Origin: Actinomycetota bacterium
GTDB taxonomy: Bacteria; Actinomycetota; Actinomycetes; S36-B12
Assembly (NCBI GenBank): GCA_030684515.1
Contig: JAUXVJ010000009.1
Span: 186,001 to 250,000, forward strand
Length of the DNA: 64,000 bases
Direction: 5' to 3'
Part shown: positions 51,842 through 59,633 of the stretch, piece after piece
How positions within the stretch are numbered: position 1 is the stretch's first letter
Layout: every line of letters starts with the position of its first letter
Position numbers and translations under genes: made by a program
The notes under the pieces: generated by a model
What the model was told of the DNA's origin: nothing
Seen by the model: the letters and a program-made list of their open reading frames with translations, nothing else
The model's database searches: none

Positions 51842-52830
51842 TCTGCGGCTGCCCCATCAATGGCCAGCACGATCTTGCCGGTGACTTCGCCGGCTTCGAG
51901 CATGCGATGGGCCTGGGCTGCTTGGCTTATGTGCAGTTGAGCGCCAATGACGGGCTTCACCAGCCCAGCATGGATCCATGGCCACACGACCGCCCCGACC
52001 TGCTCGCAGATGCCTGTCTTCTCGTTCAATGGGCGTCCGCGCAGGCTTGTGGCGTGAATCGTCGCATTCTTGCGGAGGACTTCACTGAGATTCAGTTCAG
52101 CCTTCACACCGCCCTGCAGTCCAATGATTGCCAGGCGTCCGTTGCGGTTGAGTGCTCTGACATTTGAGGCGAGATACTTCGCGCCCATGAGGTCAAGGAT
52201 GACGTCGACTCCGCCGATCTCGGCGCGAATCGCTTCCAGAAAATCCTGCTCCTTGTAGTTGATCATGAGATCAGCACCGAGATCGGCACAGGCTTCGAGC
52301 TTGTCCTGACTCCCTGCCGTGACGGCGATGCGGGCACCGAAGGCCTTGGCCAATTGGATGGCCATCGTTCCGATGCCAGATCCACCACCGTGAATCAGCA
52401 GCCATTGGCCTTGCTGCAGTCCGGCAGTCATGAACACATTGCTCCACACAGTGCAGGCGACTTCTGGAAGTCCGGCGCCCTCCATCAGGGTGACACCTGG
52501 CGGCAGCGGGAGTACTTGGCCAACGGGAACGATCACTTGTTCTGCGTATCCGCCACCGGCTAATAGAGCCACCACTTCGTCGCCCACGGTGAATCGAGTG
52601 ACACCGGGGCCAAGCTCACTGATGACACCTGAGCACTCCAGGCCGATGATCGCGCTGGTGCCAGGCGGAGGGTCGTACATGCCCTGACGCTGAAGCAGAT
52701 CTGCTCGGTTCACACCGGCAGCAGCAACGGCAAGGCGAACCTCACCTGGACCCAGCTCAGGATCGGGAACTTGAGTCAGTTCAAGACTCTCTGGTCCACC
52801 CGGACCACTCGGTTGAGTAATCGCGAGCAT
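51838..52830 (-). CDS. NADPH:quinone oxidoreductase-like, zinc-independent MDR
   Basis: A 330-residue medium-chain dehydrogenase of the QOR/PIG3 subgroup: GVNRADLLQRQGMYDPPPG, CSGVISELGPGV, IHGGGSGIGTMAIQLAKAFG (nucleotide binding, near 145-164) and KIVLAIDG. The cysteine and histidine zinc ligands of alcohol dehydrogenases are absent. It reduces quinones or alkenals with NADPH. GATAGT ends 6 nt before the ATG and overlaps the tauE stop, suggesting its own leaderless promoter. Confidence 0.88.
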   Translation of the reverse strand: MLAITQPSGPGGPESLELTQVPDPELGPGEVRLAVAAAGVNRADLLQRQGMYDPPPGTSAIIGLECSGVISELGPGVTRFTVGDEVVALLAGGGYAEQVIVPVGQVLPLPPGVTLMEGAGLPEVACTVWSNVFMTAGLQQGQWLLIHGGGSGIGTMAIQLAKAFGARIAVTAGSQDKLEACADLGADLMINYKEQDFLEAIRAEIGGVDVILDLMGAKYLASNVRALNRNGRLAIIGLQGGVKAELNLSEVLRKNATIHATSLRGRPLNEKTGICEQVGAVVWPWIHAGLVKPVIGAQLHISQAAQAHRMLEAGEVTGKIVLAIDGAAAE

Positions 52831-52836
52831 GCCCTG

Positions 52837-52842
52837 ACTATC
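52837..52842 (-). promoter_or_regulatory. Putative leaderless -10 (GATAGT) overlapping the tauE stop
   Basis: GATAGT on the minus strand ends 6 nt before the ATG at 52830. It contains the TAG stop of the upstream exporter gene (52838-52840). Confidence 0.4.
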
Positions 52843-53761
52843 TCACTTCTGTTGGCTGTTCCTCGTGTGACGTCGCCCGCTTCTGCGCGCCTTCACGAAT
52901 CATCAGACCACCAATGACCACTGTTGCGATGATGGCAACGACGCCAGCAAACAAGCTGCTTGCGACGCCAAGCAGCTTCAGGGCGGTAACTGCCAAGATC
53001 ACCATCAAGAGGTAGCGCAGGAGATGTCCGTCGTAACGTGTCGACAAGCGAGAGCCGACCAAGACGCCTGGGATCTGTCCGATGAGCAGTGAGACCACGA
53101 CTGCGATATCGATTTCTCCAAGACCTGCGTGCGCGATTGCCCCAGCGACGAGCATCGGCACGGCCTGAGTGAGGTCAGTGCCAACGAGCACGCTGGGACG
53201 AAGCAAGGGGTAGAGCAACAGCAGGACCGTGATCACCAGAGAGCCGGAGCCAACGCTGGTCATACCGACAATCAAGCCGACAGCTGCGCCAAGAATGAGC
53301 GTCGGGATTGGCTTCACTGGCATCTTGGTGCCTTGTTGTTCCTGTGCGCCGTACTTACGGAAGGCCCGCGCAGCAATAAAGGTCTTGGCGACCATGGCGG
53401 CGACGGCAACAAGCAGCACGGCACCCAGCCAGATTTTTATGGTGTCGCTGGCATCTGAGGTCTGTAGCACCGCGTTGAAGATGAGACTTCCGATGAGCAC
53501 GCCCGGGATCGACCCAGCGGAGAGCCAGGCAACCAATCCCCAGTGCACCGTCTTGTTGCGAATGTGCACCCATGAGCCCACAGGTTTCATGATGGCCGCC
53601 GCGACCACATCGCTCGACACGGCGGTGGCTGGGTTGACGCCAAAAACCAGGACGAGCATCGGGGTGACGAGTGCCGCGCCACCCATGCCCGTCAGTCCAA
53701 CGATGACTCCTGCAATCAGTCCCCCAAGGGAAAGCGCGAAATCGATGTCGGCAAATGTCAC
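52838..53761 (-). CDS. TauE/SafE family sulfite/sulfonate exporter
   Basis: A 307-residue polytopic protein with about eight helices. The family's glycine-rich signature repeats appear twice: SLGGLIAGVIVGLTGMGGAAL at the N-terminus (with GMGG) and GAAVGLIVGMTSVGSGSL in the middle, followed by PTLILGA-type helices. TauE/SafE proteins export sulfite, sulfonates or related anions. The GTG start lies 6 nt after a TAGGCT hexamer that overlaps an inverted repeat at 53770-53792. A CsoR/CstR-like regulator would therefore control it, but none is in this window. Confidence 0.88.
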   Translation of the reverse strand: MTFADIDFALSLGGLIAGVIVGLTGMGGAALVTPMLVLVFGVNPATAVSSDVVAAAIMKPVGSWVHIRNKTVHWGLVAWLSAGSIPGVLIGSLIFNAVLQTSDASDTIKIWLGAVLLVAVAAMVAKTFIAARAFRKYGAQEQQGTKMPVKPIPTLILGAAVGLIVGMTSVGSGSLVITVLLLLYPLLRPSVLVGTDLTQAVPMLVAGAIAHAGLGEIDIAVVVSLLIGQIPGVLVGSRLSTRYDGHLLRYLLMVILAVTALKLLGVASSLFAGVVAIIATVVIGGLMIREGAQKRATSHEEQPTEVR

Positions 53762-53767
53762 TGCGGC

Positions 53768-53773
53768 AGCCTA
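53768..53773 (-). promoter_or_regulatory. Leaderless -10 (TAGGCT) of the exporter
   Basis: TAGGCT on the minus strand ends 6 nt before the GTG at 53761. Its first bases lie inside the left arm of the palindrome at 53770-53792, so a bound repressor would block it. Confidence 0.5.
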
Positions 53774-53792
53774 TCCCTAGTAGGGGGATAGG
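53770..53792. promoter_or_regulatory. Inverted repeat, CsoR/CstR-like operator
   Basis: CCTATCCC (53770-53777) and GGGATAGG (53785-53792) are perfect inverted 8-mers around a 7-nt spacer. The core TATCCC-N7-GGGATA has the shape of the C-rich/G-rich operators of CsoR-family repressors, including CstR, which controls sulfite/persulfide exporters. The site sits between the exporter and the divergent NuoF-like gene and may affect both. Confidence 0.5.
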
Positions 53793-53868
53793 GAATCTGC
53801 CTACGGCCTTTACCTCCTCTTTGGGTTCATCACATGTGCACCTCACATTGGCAGGAGAGGATCGTGAG

Positions 53869-55200
53869 GTGACCAAGGCCCCATCAGGACCAGCTCGCCT
53901 TCTGCCAGTTGGGCCCGCAGGAGCGCTGTTGGACTTGCGCTCGTACCCGGCCTTCATCCAGCACTTTGGCGCGCTGCCTCCCGTCGCCCCGCCGAAGGCA
54001 GGCCACCCAGGTCCCTTGATCCATGAACTTGAAAAGTCCGGATTGCGCGGGCGAGGCGGTGGCTGGTTTCCTACTGCCCGCAAGGCCCATGCGGTGGTGG
54101 AGAGCGCAGCTGCCCGACGGGCTTGGTCCAACGGGCGCCGCCCTGTTGTCGTGGCCAACGCGATGGAGGGGGAGCCAGCCAGTCGCAAGGACGCAGTCCT
54201 GCTGCAGACCTCTCCTCATCTGGTGCTCGACGGAATTCAGGCGTTGGCGCTGATGATTGGCGCAGATCAGGCCTTCATTGCCGTTCACCGCAACTCCGCA
54301 GTCGTGTCGCTTGTAGAACGCGCGCTAGCTGAGCGAAGCGATCGCATCGCAATCGAACTGATTCAGCCGCCTTCGCGCTATGTGGCCAGTGAGGAAAGCG
54401 CACTGGCGCACTGGGCTGGGGATGGCATCGCCACGCCCGTGTCGGGCGATCGGCCATTCATGCGTGGAGTCAGTGGCCGCCCGACCGCCGTTCACAATGT
54501 TGAAACCCTCGCCCATATAGGACTCATCGCGCGCTTTGGTGGAGATTGGTTTGCTGAGATAGGCACACCATCGGCACCTGGAACTGCGCTGGTGAGTGTT
54601 GGAGGCGCTGTCACGACACCGGGAGTGATTGAAGTCGCCACTGGGTTGCCGGTTGCCGAAATCATCAAGCGCTGCAATGGCTTTTCAGGCGAAGTCTCCG
54701 GATTCCTGACTGGTGGTTACGGTGGTTCCTGGGTGGCAACCCATGCGCTTGAAAGCGCAGATTGGTCGCCGGAGTCGGTCTCCTTGGCGGGGGGTGTCAT
54801 CGGAGCTGGCATCCTGTGGGCGCTTGATTCGCGCAACTGCCCTATCCGCGAACTTGAGCGCGTTGCCTCATGGATGGCAGGCGAGAGTGCGGGTCAATGC
54901 GGGCCATGTCGTTTCGGGCTGCCCGCCATTGCCAGTGACCTCGATGCGCTGGGCGGACAGTCAGCTGCTGTCGGCGATCTCCAACGACTGAACGGACGCT
55001 TGCCGTTGGTGACGCAACGCGGTGGGTGCAAGCACCCCGATGGTGTTGCGCGCTTTGTCTCAACAGGGCTGCATGTCTTTCAGGAGGAGGTGGCGCATCA
55101 CCTGCGTGGGCACTGCAGCGCTACATCGGTGGCCACGTCCTTGCCGATTCCCGCGGGTCGCAGCACTCCTGTGCCATTTCCAGGAAGGGATTTCAAATGA
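53869..55200 (+). CDS. NuoF-like NADH-dehydrogenase flavoprotein variant
   Basis: A 443-residue protein with the NuoF domain order: NADH/FMN domain (GLRGRGGGWFPTARKA; FMN loop VVVANAMEGEPASRK), SLBB-like region (VHNVETLAHI), and an iron-sulfur domain GESAGQCGPCRFGL plus a later QRGGCKHPDG. The canonical NuoF ESCGxCxxC is changed to ESAGQCGPC, so one of four cluster ligands is missing, and the FMN loops depart from GRGGAGFPTG and NADEGEP. It is not complex I: no other nuo genes are near. It probably passes NAD(P)H electrons to the ferredoxin encoded next. The GTG at 53869 was chosen because AGGAGAGG (53853-53860) is 8 nt upstream. Confidence 0.82.
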   Translation: MTKAPSGPARLLPVGPAGALLDLRSYPAFIQHFGALPPVAPPKAGHPGPLIHELEKSGLRGRGGGWFPTARKAHAVVESAAARRAWSNGRRPVVVANAMEGEPASRKDAVLLQTSPHLVLDGIQALALMIGADQAFIAVHRNSAVVSLVERALAERSDRIAIELIQPPSRYVASEESALAHWAGDGIATPVSGDRPFMRGVSGRPTAVHNVETLAHIGLIARFGGDWFAEIGTPSAPGTALVSVGGAVTTPGVIEVATGLPVAEIIKRCNGFSGEVSGFLTGGYGGSWVATHALESADWSPESVSLAGGVIGAGILWALDSRNCPIRELERVASWMAGESAGQCGPCRFGLPAIASDLDALGGQSAAVGDLQRLNGRLPLVTQRGGCKHPDGVARFVSTGLHVFQEEVAHHLRGHCSATSVATSLPIPAGRSTPVPFPGRDFK

Positions 55201-55421
55201 GCGAGTACACGCAACTGAATCTGAATCCCACGACCTGCGATGCCCATGGATTCTGCGTCGAACTGCTGCCTGAGCTCGCCACCCTGGACGAGTGGGGCTA
55301 CCCCCTGTTTGTCACGGGAACGCTGACCGTGGCGATTCCCGAACACCTCATATCTGCAGCTCGCAAGGCTGCAGGGGCCTGTCCGGTGAGCGCGCTCAAA
55401 CTCACGAAGCACCAACGTTGA
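55197..55421 (+). CDS. Small ferredoxin with three cysteines
   Basis: A 74-residue ferredoxin. CDAHGFC supplies two cysteines (14 and 20) and ACPVSAL the third, the pattern of [3Fe-4S] ferredoxins of actinobacteria. The remaining sequence is acidic. It overlaps the NuoF-like gene (ATGA) and is the natural electron acceptor of that protein. The next operon starts 103 nt downstream. Confidence 0.86.
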   Translation: MSEYTQLNLNPTTCDAHGFCVELLPELATLDEWGYPLFVTGTLTVAIPEHLISAARKAAGACPVSALKLTKHQR

Positions 55422-55442
55422 GCCCCTTGCCAGACTCATTCT

Positions 55443-55459
55443 CTTATCCCTGCTTAACC
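55443..55459 (+). promoter_or_regulatory. Direct-repeat site, likely response-regulator operator
   Basis: CTTATCC (55443-55449) and CTTAACC (55453-55459) are tandem heptamers with a 10-bp period. The site is 65 nt upstream of the ATG at 55525. The same arrangement is found at 59565-59581 before the PepSY gene (13 of 17 bases identical). OmpR/PhoB regulators bind such tandem repeats. An ACAGAT near -14 from the start is shared by both promoters. Confidence 0.5.
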
Positions 55460-55524
55460 ATTGCTGAAGCCTGTCTTGTTCAGTCCAGGCTTAGTTTTGT
55501 GACTACAGATCAAGGGAGTCCGCG

Positions 55525-56082
55525 ATGAGCAAGCAGAGCAGTCAGTTTCAGGTGACCACGGTTGGGCAGAAGATCACGGCACTCGGATTGGCATCGGCAA
55601 CCTGCATAGGACTGGTTGGTGTGATTGCGGTTCGCAACGTCCAAGAGGCTTCGGCGACGGAATCGACTGGCCAGAGTGTTCCTGTCGATTCGAGTAATTC
55701 AACAGGTGTGACTCAGGCGCAATTGGACATCTACGCAGCAGCGCTCGCCGCCGAGCGCCAGCGTTTGGACGCGTATCGACTTCAACTGGTGGCGGCCGCG
55801 AATGCCCTCAACGGACGCAGCGGCGTTGTGTCCACAATTCCTGCTGGCCCCAAGAAGTCGCGTGCACCTCAGGCAATACCGACTGCCCCCAAAGCGCCCT
55901 CCATCGCCAAGGGCTCAGTTGTGAATGCGCCGGCTCCGGCTGCGCCTCCGGCGGTTCAGGCTCCCGTGGTTCAGGCCCCGGCTCCGGCTGCGCCTCCGGC
56001 GGTTCAGGCTCCCATGGTTCAGGCCCCGGCCCCTGCTGCTCCCGCCCCTAATGCTGGCAAGACTCGAGCGAGCAAAGGATGA
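55525..56082 (+). CDS. Membrane-anchored Pro/Ala-rich protein
   Basis: A 185-residue protein with an N-terminal helix (about 16-36, ITALGLASATCIGLVGVIAV) followed by a short coiled region (QLDIYAAALAAERQRLDAYRLQLVAAA) and a C-terminal Pro/Ala/Val/Gln-rich tail with two near-identical 16-residue repeats. It lacks an FMN-binding domain, the usual neighbour of ApbE. It could be a cell-envelope spacer or cofactor-shuttling partner of the heme protein. AAGGGAG lies 6 nt before the ATG. It starts an operon with apbE and the heme protein. Confidence 0.8.
   Translation: MSKQSSQFQVTTVGQKITALGLASATCIGLVGVIAVRNVQEASATESTGQSVPVDSSNSTGVTQAQLDIYAAALAAERQRLDAYRLQLVAAANALNGRSGVVSTIPAGPKKSRAPQAIPTAPKAPSIAKGSVVNAPAPAAPPAVQAPVVQAPAPAAPPAVQAPMVQAPAPAAPAPNAGKTRASKG
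55927..56049 (+). repeat. 48-bp tandem repeat, 2.5 copies
   Basis: Copies at 55927-55974 and 55975-56022 differ at only two bases (GCG/GCC and GTG/ATG); a third, diverged partial copy runs to 56049. Each encodes APAPAAPPAVQAP(V/M)VQ. The near identity points to recent slippage or unequal recombination. Confidence 0.85.
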
Positions 56083-57020
56083 CGTCCAGCGCTCATGGAT
56101 TTCGGGCGATGGGTGCTGCCTGCAGTATCACCGTGTTTGCCCAACAGAACGCCGAGGAGTTGGTAGGACTCGGAGTTCACCGAGTCGAGTTACTCGAGCA
56201 GTCCTGGTCTCGTTTTCGCGAGAACAGCGAGCTCAATCGGCTGAATGCGCGAGCGGGGCAAGGTGCAGTCCAAGTCAGTGCCGATCTCCTTGCGCTGCTT
56301 TGGCACATGCGTCGTGCTTGGGAGATTTCGGATGGATTGTTTGACCCAACTCTTCTGGCGGAGATTCGGGCAGCGGGGTACGACGCTGACTTCGCAACCG
56401 TCATTGCACGAAGCGCGCTGGAGGACGTGCGGAGTTGGAGCGCTCCCCATCGTTCGAGTGGGATGCAAGACGTCGAGATGGATCTCGAGGCCTCGACTGT
56501 CAGCTTGCCTAGCGCTGTGGGACTAGATCCGGGTGCTATTGGCAAGGGACTGGCAGCCGACATCGTGGTCAGTGAGCTGCTTGCCGCTGGCGCGACGGGC
56601 GTCCTTGTTGACTTGGGAGGCGACATCGTTGCCGGCGGTCGGCCGGGCTCAGAAGAGGCTTGGGTTATTGCGATCGAAGATGAGCGTGACCCCGAGAACA
56701 GCGACCGCGATCCGATGCTCGTGCGATTTCCAGCTGGCGAAATTGCCGCAATCGCGACTTCGTCGACTCTCTATCGCCGTTGGGCTGGTGGGACTCGACA
56801 TCACGTGCTCGATCCTCGAACTGGCCAAATTGCCGATCCAGAACTTGTGCAGGCCACAGTGTGGTGTGCGGCAGGTTGGCTCGCAGAGATCAGCGCTACA
56901 GCCGCGTTGCTGATGAAAGCCGACCAAGCCCGCTTGTGGCTGGACCGACACGAACTGGGGTATGCCTTAATGACGAGCACAACTGTGTCCAGTTCTCTTC
57001 TTGGAGCTGAACGTGTCTGA
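56079..57020 (+). CDS. apbE: FAD:protein FMN transferase
   Basis: A 313-residue ApbE family protein: MGAACSITV, SRFRENSELNRLN, SDGLFDPTL, LDPGAIGKGLAAD and VDLGGDIVAGG, then SSTLYRRWAGG with GTRHHVLDPRTG near 240 and VQATVWCA. These are the FAD-binding and Mg-binding motifs of the enzyme that transfers FMN from FAD onto threonine of a target protein. There is no export signal or lipobox, unusual because many ApbEs are exported lipoproteins. The natural target (an FMN-binding domain protein) is not encoded in the cluster. It overlaps the preceding gene by 4 nt and the next by 8. Confidence 0.88.
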   Translation: MTSSAHGFRAMGAACSITVFAQQNAEELVGLGVHRVELLEQSWSRFRENSELNRLNARAGQGAVQVSADLLALLWHMRRAWEISDGLFDPTLLAEIRAAGYDADFATVIARSALEDVRSWSAPHRSSGMQDVEMDLEASTVSLPSAVGLDPGAIGKGLAADIVVSELLAAGATGVLVDLGGDIVAGGRPGSEEAWVIAIEDERDPENSDRDPMLVRFPAGEIAAIATSSTLYRRWAGGTRHHVLDPRTGQIADPELVQATVWCAAGWLAEISATAALLMKADQARLWLDRHELGYALMTSTTVSSSLLGAERV

Positions 57021-57612
57021 CATTGCTTGGACCTGGATTGCCATTCGAGCGAGTGGAGTCACCGCTTGGGGTCTGCTGACTGCCGTGGTGTTGTGGGGAA
57101 TATTGCTGCGCACACGACTCCTTGGCCGAGCGGCTTCCCCCATGCGCCTGCTGGACCTTCATCGCTGGCTCGGCGCAAGTGCCCTTGCATTTCTGGCGAT
57201 TCACATGTTGCTCTTGCTTGTCGACACATTCCTTACGTTCTCCTTTCTTCAGCTCATCGTTCCGGGAATCGCGCCTTTTGAACCCTTGGCGGTTTCATTG
57301 GGAGTCATTGCCTTTTGGCTGATCATCCCGGTGTCGGTGATTGGACGCCTGCGTCCGCGACTTGCAGACAGCGGAGCGAAATGGTTTCAGCGCAGCCATT
57401 GGTTGGCTTACGCGGCATGGCCATTTGCGACCGCGCACTATGTAATGGCCGGGACCGACGCGCTGGCCGACTGGTCTATTGGCCTCCTCATCGCGGGCTC
57501 AGGCCTGCTCGTGATGGGCCTGCTCGCCAGGGGATTCATCCCTGCGCCCGGACCTACTCGGGCCGCAGGTTCGGTGATTGTCCGTCCAGAGTTCGAACAG
57601 CCCAGAAGTTAG
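57013..57612 (+). CDS. Ferric-reductase-like b-heme transmembrane protein
   Basis: A 199-residue protein with five hydrophobic segments. Two helices contain histidine pairs spaced as heme ligands: HRWLGASALAFLAIH and HWLAYAAWPFATAH. This is the ferric reductase / YedZ-MsrQ-like transmembrane domain without an attached NAD/FAD domain, so electrons must come from a separate donor such as the NuoF-like/ferredoxin pair. GTG at 57013 was chosen for the GGAG 9 nt upstream; the TTG at 57001 is an alternative. It overlaps the MoeA-like gene tail to tail by 4 nt. Confidence 0.82.
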   Translation: MSDIAWTWIAIRASGVTAWGLLTAVVLWGILLRTRLLGRAASPMRLLDLHRWLGASALAFLAIHMLLLLVDTFLTFSFLQLIVPGIAPFEPLAVSLGVIAFWLIIPVSVIGRLRPRLADSGAKWFQRSHWLAYAAWPFATAHYVMAGTDALADWSIGLLIAGSGLLVMGLLARGFIPAPGPTRAAGSVIVRPEFEQPRS

Positions 57613-58814
57613 ATCGCCAGGACTGGGACTGACTGACCACTGCCATGGATGTCGGGTGACAGGACAGCCGCACCGTCTGCGTTTGCAATCGCGTGAAGAT
57701 TCCGCATTTCCTTGGGCAGCCCTCGCGCGATCACGTGCTGCCCTGAAGTTTCCAAGAGCACAGGAATCAGGCGCGTGAGACCAACGTGAGGATCTGCGGG
57801 GATATCGTCGACGAGCACTGCTTGGATGGGATTGCGTGGAACTGAACCTGCCAAGCTCCGAAGTAGTGGCTCGACAATTGTGACAAGCCCAGCAATGGCT
57901 GCTTCTGCGTAGCCGGACAGCCCAACGATGAATCGGCCGTCAGGTAATTTTGCCAGAAGCGTGTGTTCGCCAGGACTCATAGCGACCCCGTCGAGAAGCC
58001 AACGCGCTCCGAGGTCACTGATGACTTGGCGAAGCGAATTGATGTGTGTATCCGAGTATTCACCGATGATGATGAGCACATCGACCTGCGCGTCGTCGAT
58101 GCTTTCCATAAGTTGATGCGTTGAGTCCGGTGCCCGCACCGGAGGGTGAGAACGCGCACCGTGGAGTCCGGCGAAATATGCCACCGAGTCTCCGAGTGCA
58201 TCCCGCCTCCGTCCAGCTCGGGGGAGTCCATGCGCAAGCAGACTGTGTCCCAGAACGAACGTTCCAACCCTCGGAGGCTGAACAACGGGCAAAGTGTCAT
58301 GCCCAAGCGCTGCAGCCAAAGCCAGAATGCCTGGTCCAACCATTCTCCCGGCGGGAACGAGAACGGAGCCGATGCGAGCATGCGCTGCTTGTCGCGTGAT
58401 ACCTGAACCAAGTGCCGGGCGAACATCCTCGTCAATTACACCTGTGAGTTCATCTGTGGCAATAAGGACGCGCGTCCCATCGTTGGCCGTTCGCAGTTCG
58501 GACCTGTGCGCTGCCAGCACGGCGTCTGTGTGCTGTGGAAGGGGGTCTCCCTTGAGAAGTTCTTGAAAGGCTCCGGGCTGCAAGCGGTCTGATGTTGCTT
58601 CAAACCACGGCCCAGGCCCGCAAATGGCAAAACCCTCATTTGTTGCGCAGTCAGATGGTGGATCGTCCTGCAATCGCAGGAGATCGCGAGCCAAGATTGC
58701 GCCGCCTGCTTCTGAAATGAGCGCCGAGATAGAAGGCAAAGCCCGCCCTGAGGTCATTGCCACAGAGCGGGCTTGGTGCCACGTCAGCATGCTGGACGGT
58801 CTTGAGGTAGTCAT
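57609..58814 (-). CDS. MoeA-like molybdopterin protein, degenerate
   Basis: A 401-residue protein aligned to MoeA by order: NEGFAICGPGPW at the SAMDGYAV position, PLPQHTDAVL, the domain-II-like RIGSVLVPAGRMVGPGILALAAALG and PRVGTFVLG, and a late LPDGRFIVGLSGYAEAA. The catalytic MoeA loop (GGvSxG..D) is replaced by IIGEYSDTH. So it may bind molybdopterin or be a regulator rather than a molybdenum inserter. No other molybdenum genes are near. The ATG at 58814 is preferred over the TTG at 58823. Confidence 0.65.
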   Translation of the reverse strand: MTTSRPSSMLTWHQARSVAMTSGRALPSISALISEAGGAILARDLLRLQDDPPSDCATNEGFAICGPGPWFEATSDRLQPGAFQELLKGDPLPQHTDAVLAAHRSELRTANDGTRVLIATDELTGVIDEDVRPALGSGITRQAAHARIGSVLVPAGRMVGPGILALAAALGHDTLPVVQPPRVGTFVLGHSLLAHGLPRAGRRRDALGDSVAYFAGLHGARSHPPVRAPDSTHQLMESIDDAQVDVLIIIGEYSDTHINSLRQVISDLGARWLLDGVAMSPGEHTLLAKLPDGRFIVGLSGYAEAAIAGLVTIVEPLLRSLAGSVPRNPIQAVLVDDIPADPHVGLTRLIPVLLETSGQHVIARGLPKEMRNLHAIANADGAAVLSPDIHGSGQSVPVLAI

Positions 58815-58872
58815 GTTGGTCAAACTCTACGACTGACCAATGATCAGTTGGGAAACTCTGCGCGCTTGATGC

Positions 58873-59496
58873 TTAGTCGTCGTCATCGTCATGTTCTCGC
58901 GACGTGTTTGGTGCTTTAGGGGAGGGCGCGCGAGATTCATCGTTGCGATGATCGTCATCATCTTCTGATTCGTGAGGGCGTGGACTGCTTGTCGCGGATG
59001 GCCTCGCACTTGGAGCAGTCGATGTCGGTGCGGGCGCGCGCTCAGTAGTAATGGCCGACACGTACCCCCAATCGAAAATCACGCCCGAGGCTTTGTCGAC
59101 ATAGCCCACCACTGTGCTGCCGTCCGTTGCGTGCACTTTCACTGCGAAGGCATTGAAGCCCTTATGGCGAAGATCCAGAATCGACACGAAGGAGCCTTGG
59201 ACCTCACGGAGGACCTTTGCCTTAGCGGCGTCTCTGGTCAGAATTGGGGTAGATGACGTGGTGCGCAGGGTCGAAGAAGGCGAAGAGCTCGGGTATGCCG
59301 GGTCGATTGCGGGCAAGGTCTGGGGGGAGAAGCTCATCGCATCCAGGGCTTCCGTAGATGTCGTTGAAACCAGAGAAATAGTCTCGGAGGCGGCGGAGGT
59401 CTGCGACGCGCCAACGACAGCCACAGCGGCAGCGGTACCTGCGACAAAGATGCCTGCGGCAGCGGCTGTAATGGCAATCATCGTTCCACGAGTCAT
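58873..59496 (-). CDS. PepSY-domain exported protein with Asp-rich tail
   Basis: A 207-residue protein with an N-terminal signal or anchor (IAITAAAAGIFVAGTAAAVAV, about 7-27), a Ser/Thr-rich linker, a PepSY domain about 85-140 (AKAKVLREV, FVSILDLRHKGFNAFAVKV, GYVDKASGVIFDW) and a low-complexity acidic C-terminus ending REHDDDDD with further Asp/His runs. The tail could bind metal ions. ATG 59496 was chosen because AGAGGAG is 5 nt upstream. Its promoter carries the shared direct-repeat site at 59565-59581. Confidence 0.82.
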   Translation of the reverse strand: MTRGTMIAITAAAAGIFVAGTAAAVAVVGASQTSAASETISLVSTTSTEALDAMSFSPQTLPAIDPAYPSSSPSSTLRTTSSTPILTRDAAKAKVLREVQGSFVSILDLRHKGFNAFAVKVHATDGSTVVGYVDKASGVIFDWGYVSAITTERAPAPTSTAPSARPSATSSPRPHESEDDDDHRNDESRAPSPKAPNTSREHDDDDD

Positions 59497-59564
59497 GATT
59501 TCTCCTCTATCTGTGTCCTGGCATTGAACGTACTTCGCGCTGTGCCAAGCCTTTTCCAAGCCAG

Positions 59565-59581
59565 GGTTAAGTGTGGGTAAG
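59565..59581 (-). promoter_or_regulatory. Direct-repeat site, likely response-regulator operator
   Basis: Read towards the PepSY gene it is CTTACCC (59581-59575) and CTTAACC (59571-59565), 10-bp period, 68 nt before its ATG. It also lies 52 nt before the response regulator ATG at 59634, so it may serve autoregulation. The rest of the 137-nt gap shows no other motif. Confidence 0.5.
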
Positions 59582-59633
59582 GACATTGAGAGCCCGGAAG
59601 GATTGTGCTCAGGATCCATGTCACCATGGGCCA

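Noticed and set aside
53808-53814. CTTTACC upstream of the NuoF-like gene as a regulator half-site
   Set aside because: It matches CTTAACC at 6 of 7 bases but has no partner 10 bp away, so it is not included in the proposed regulon.
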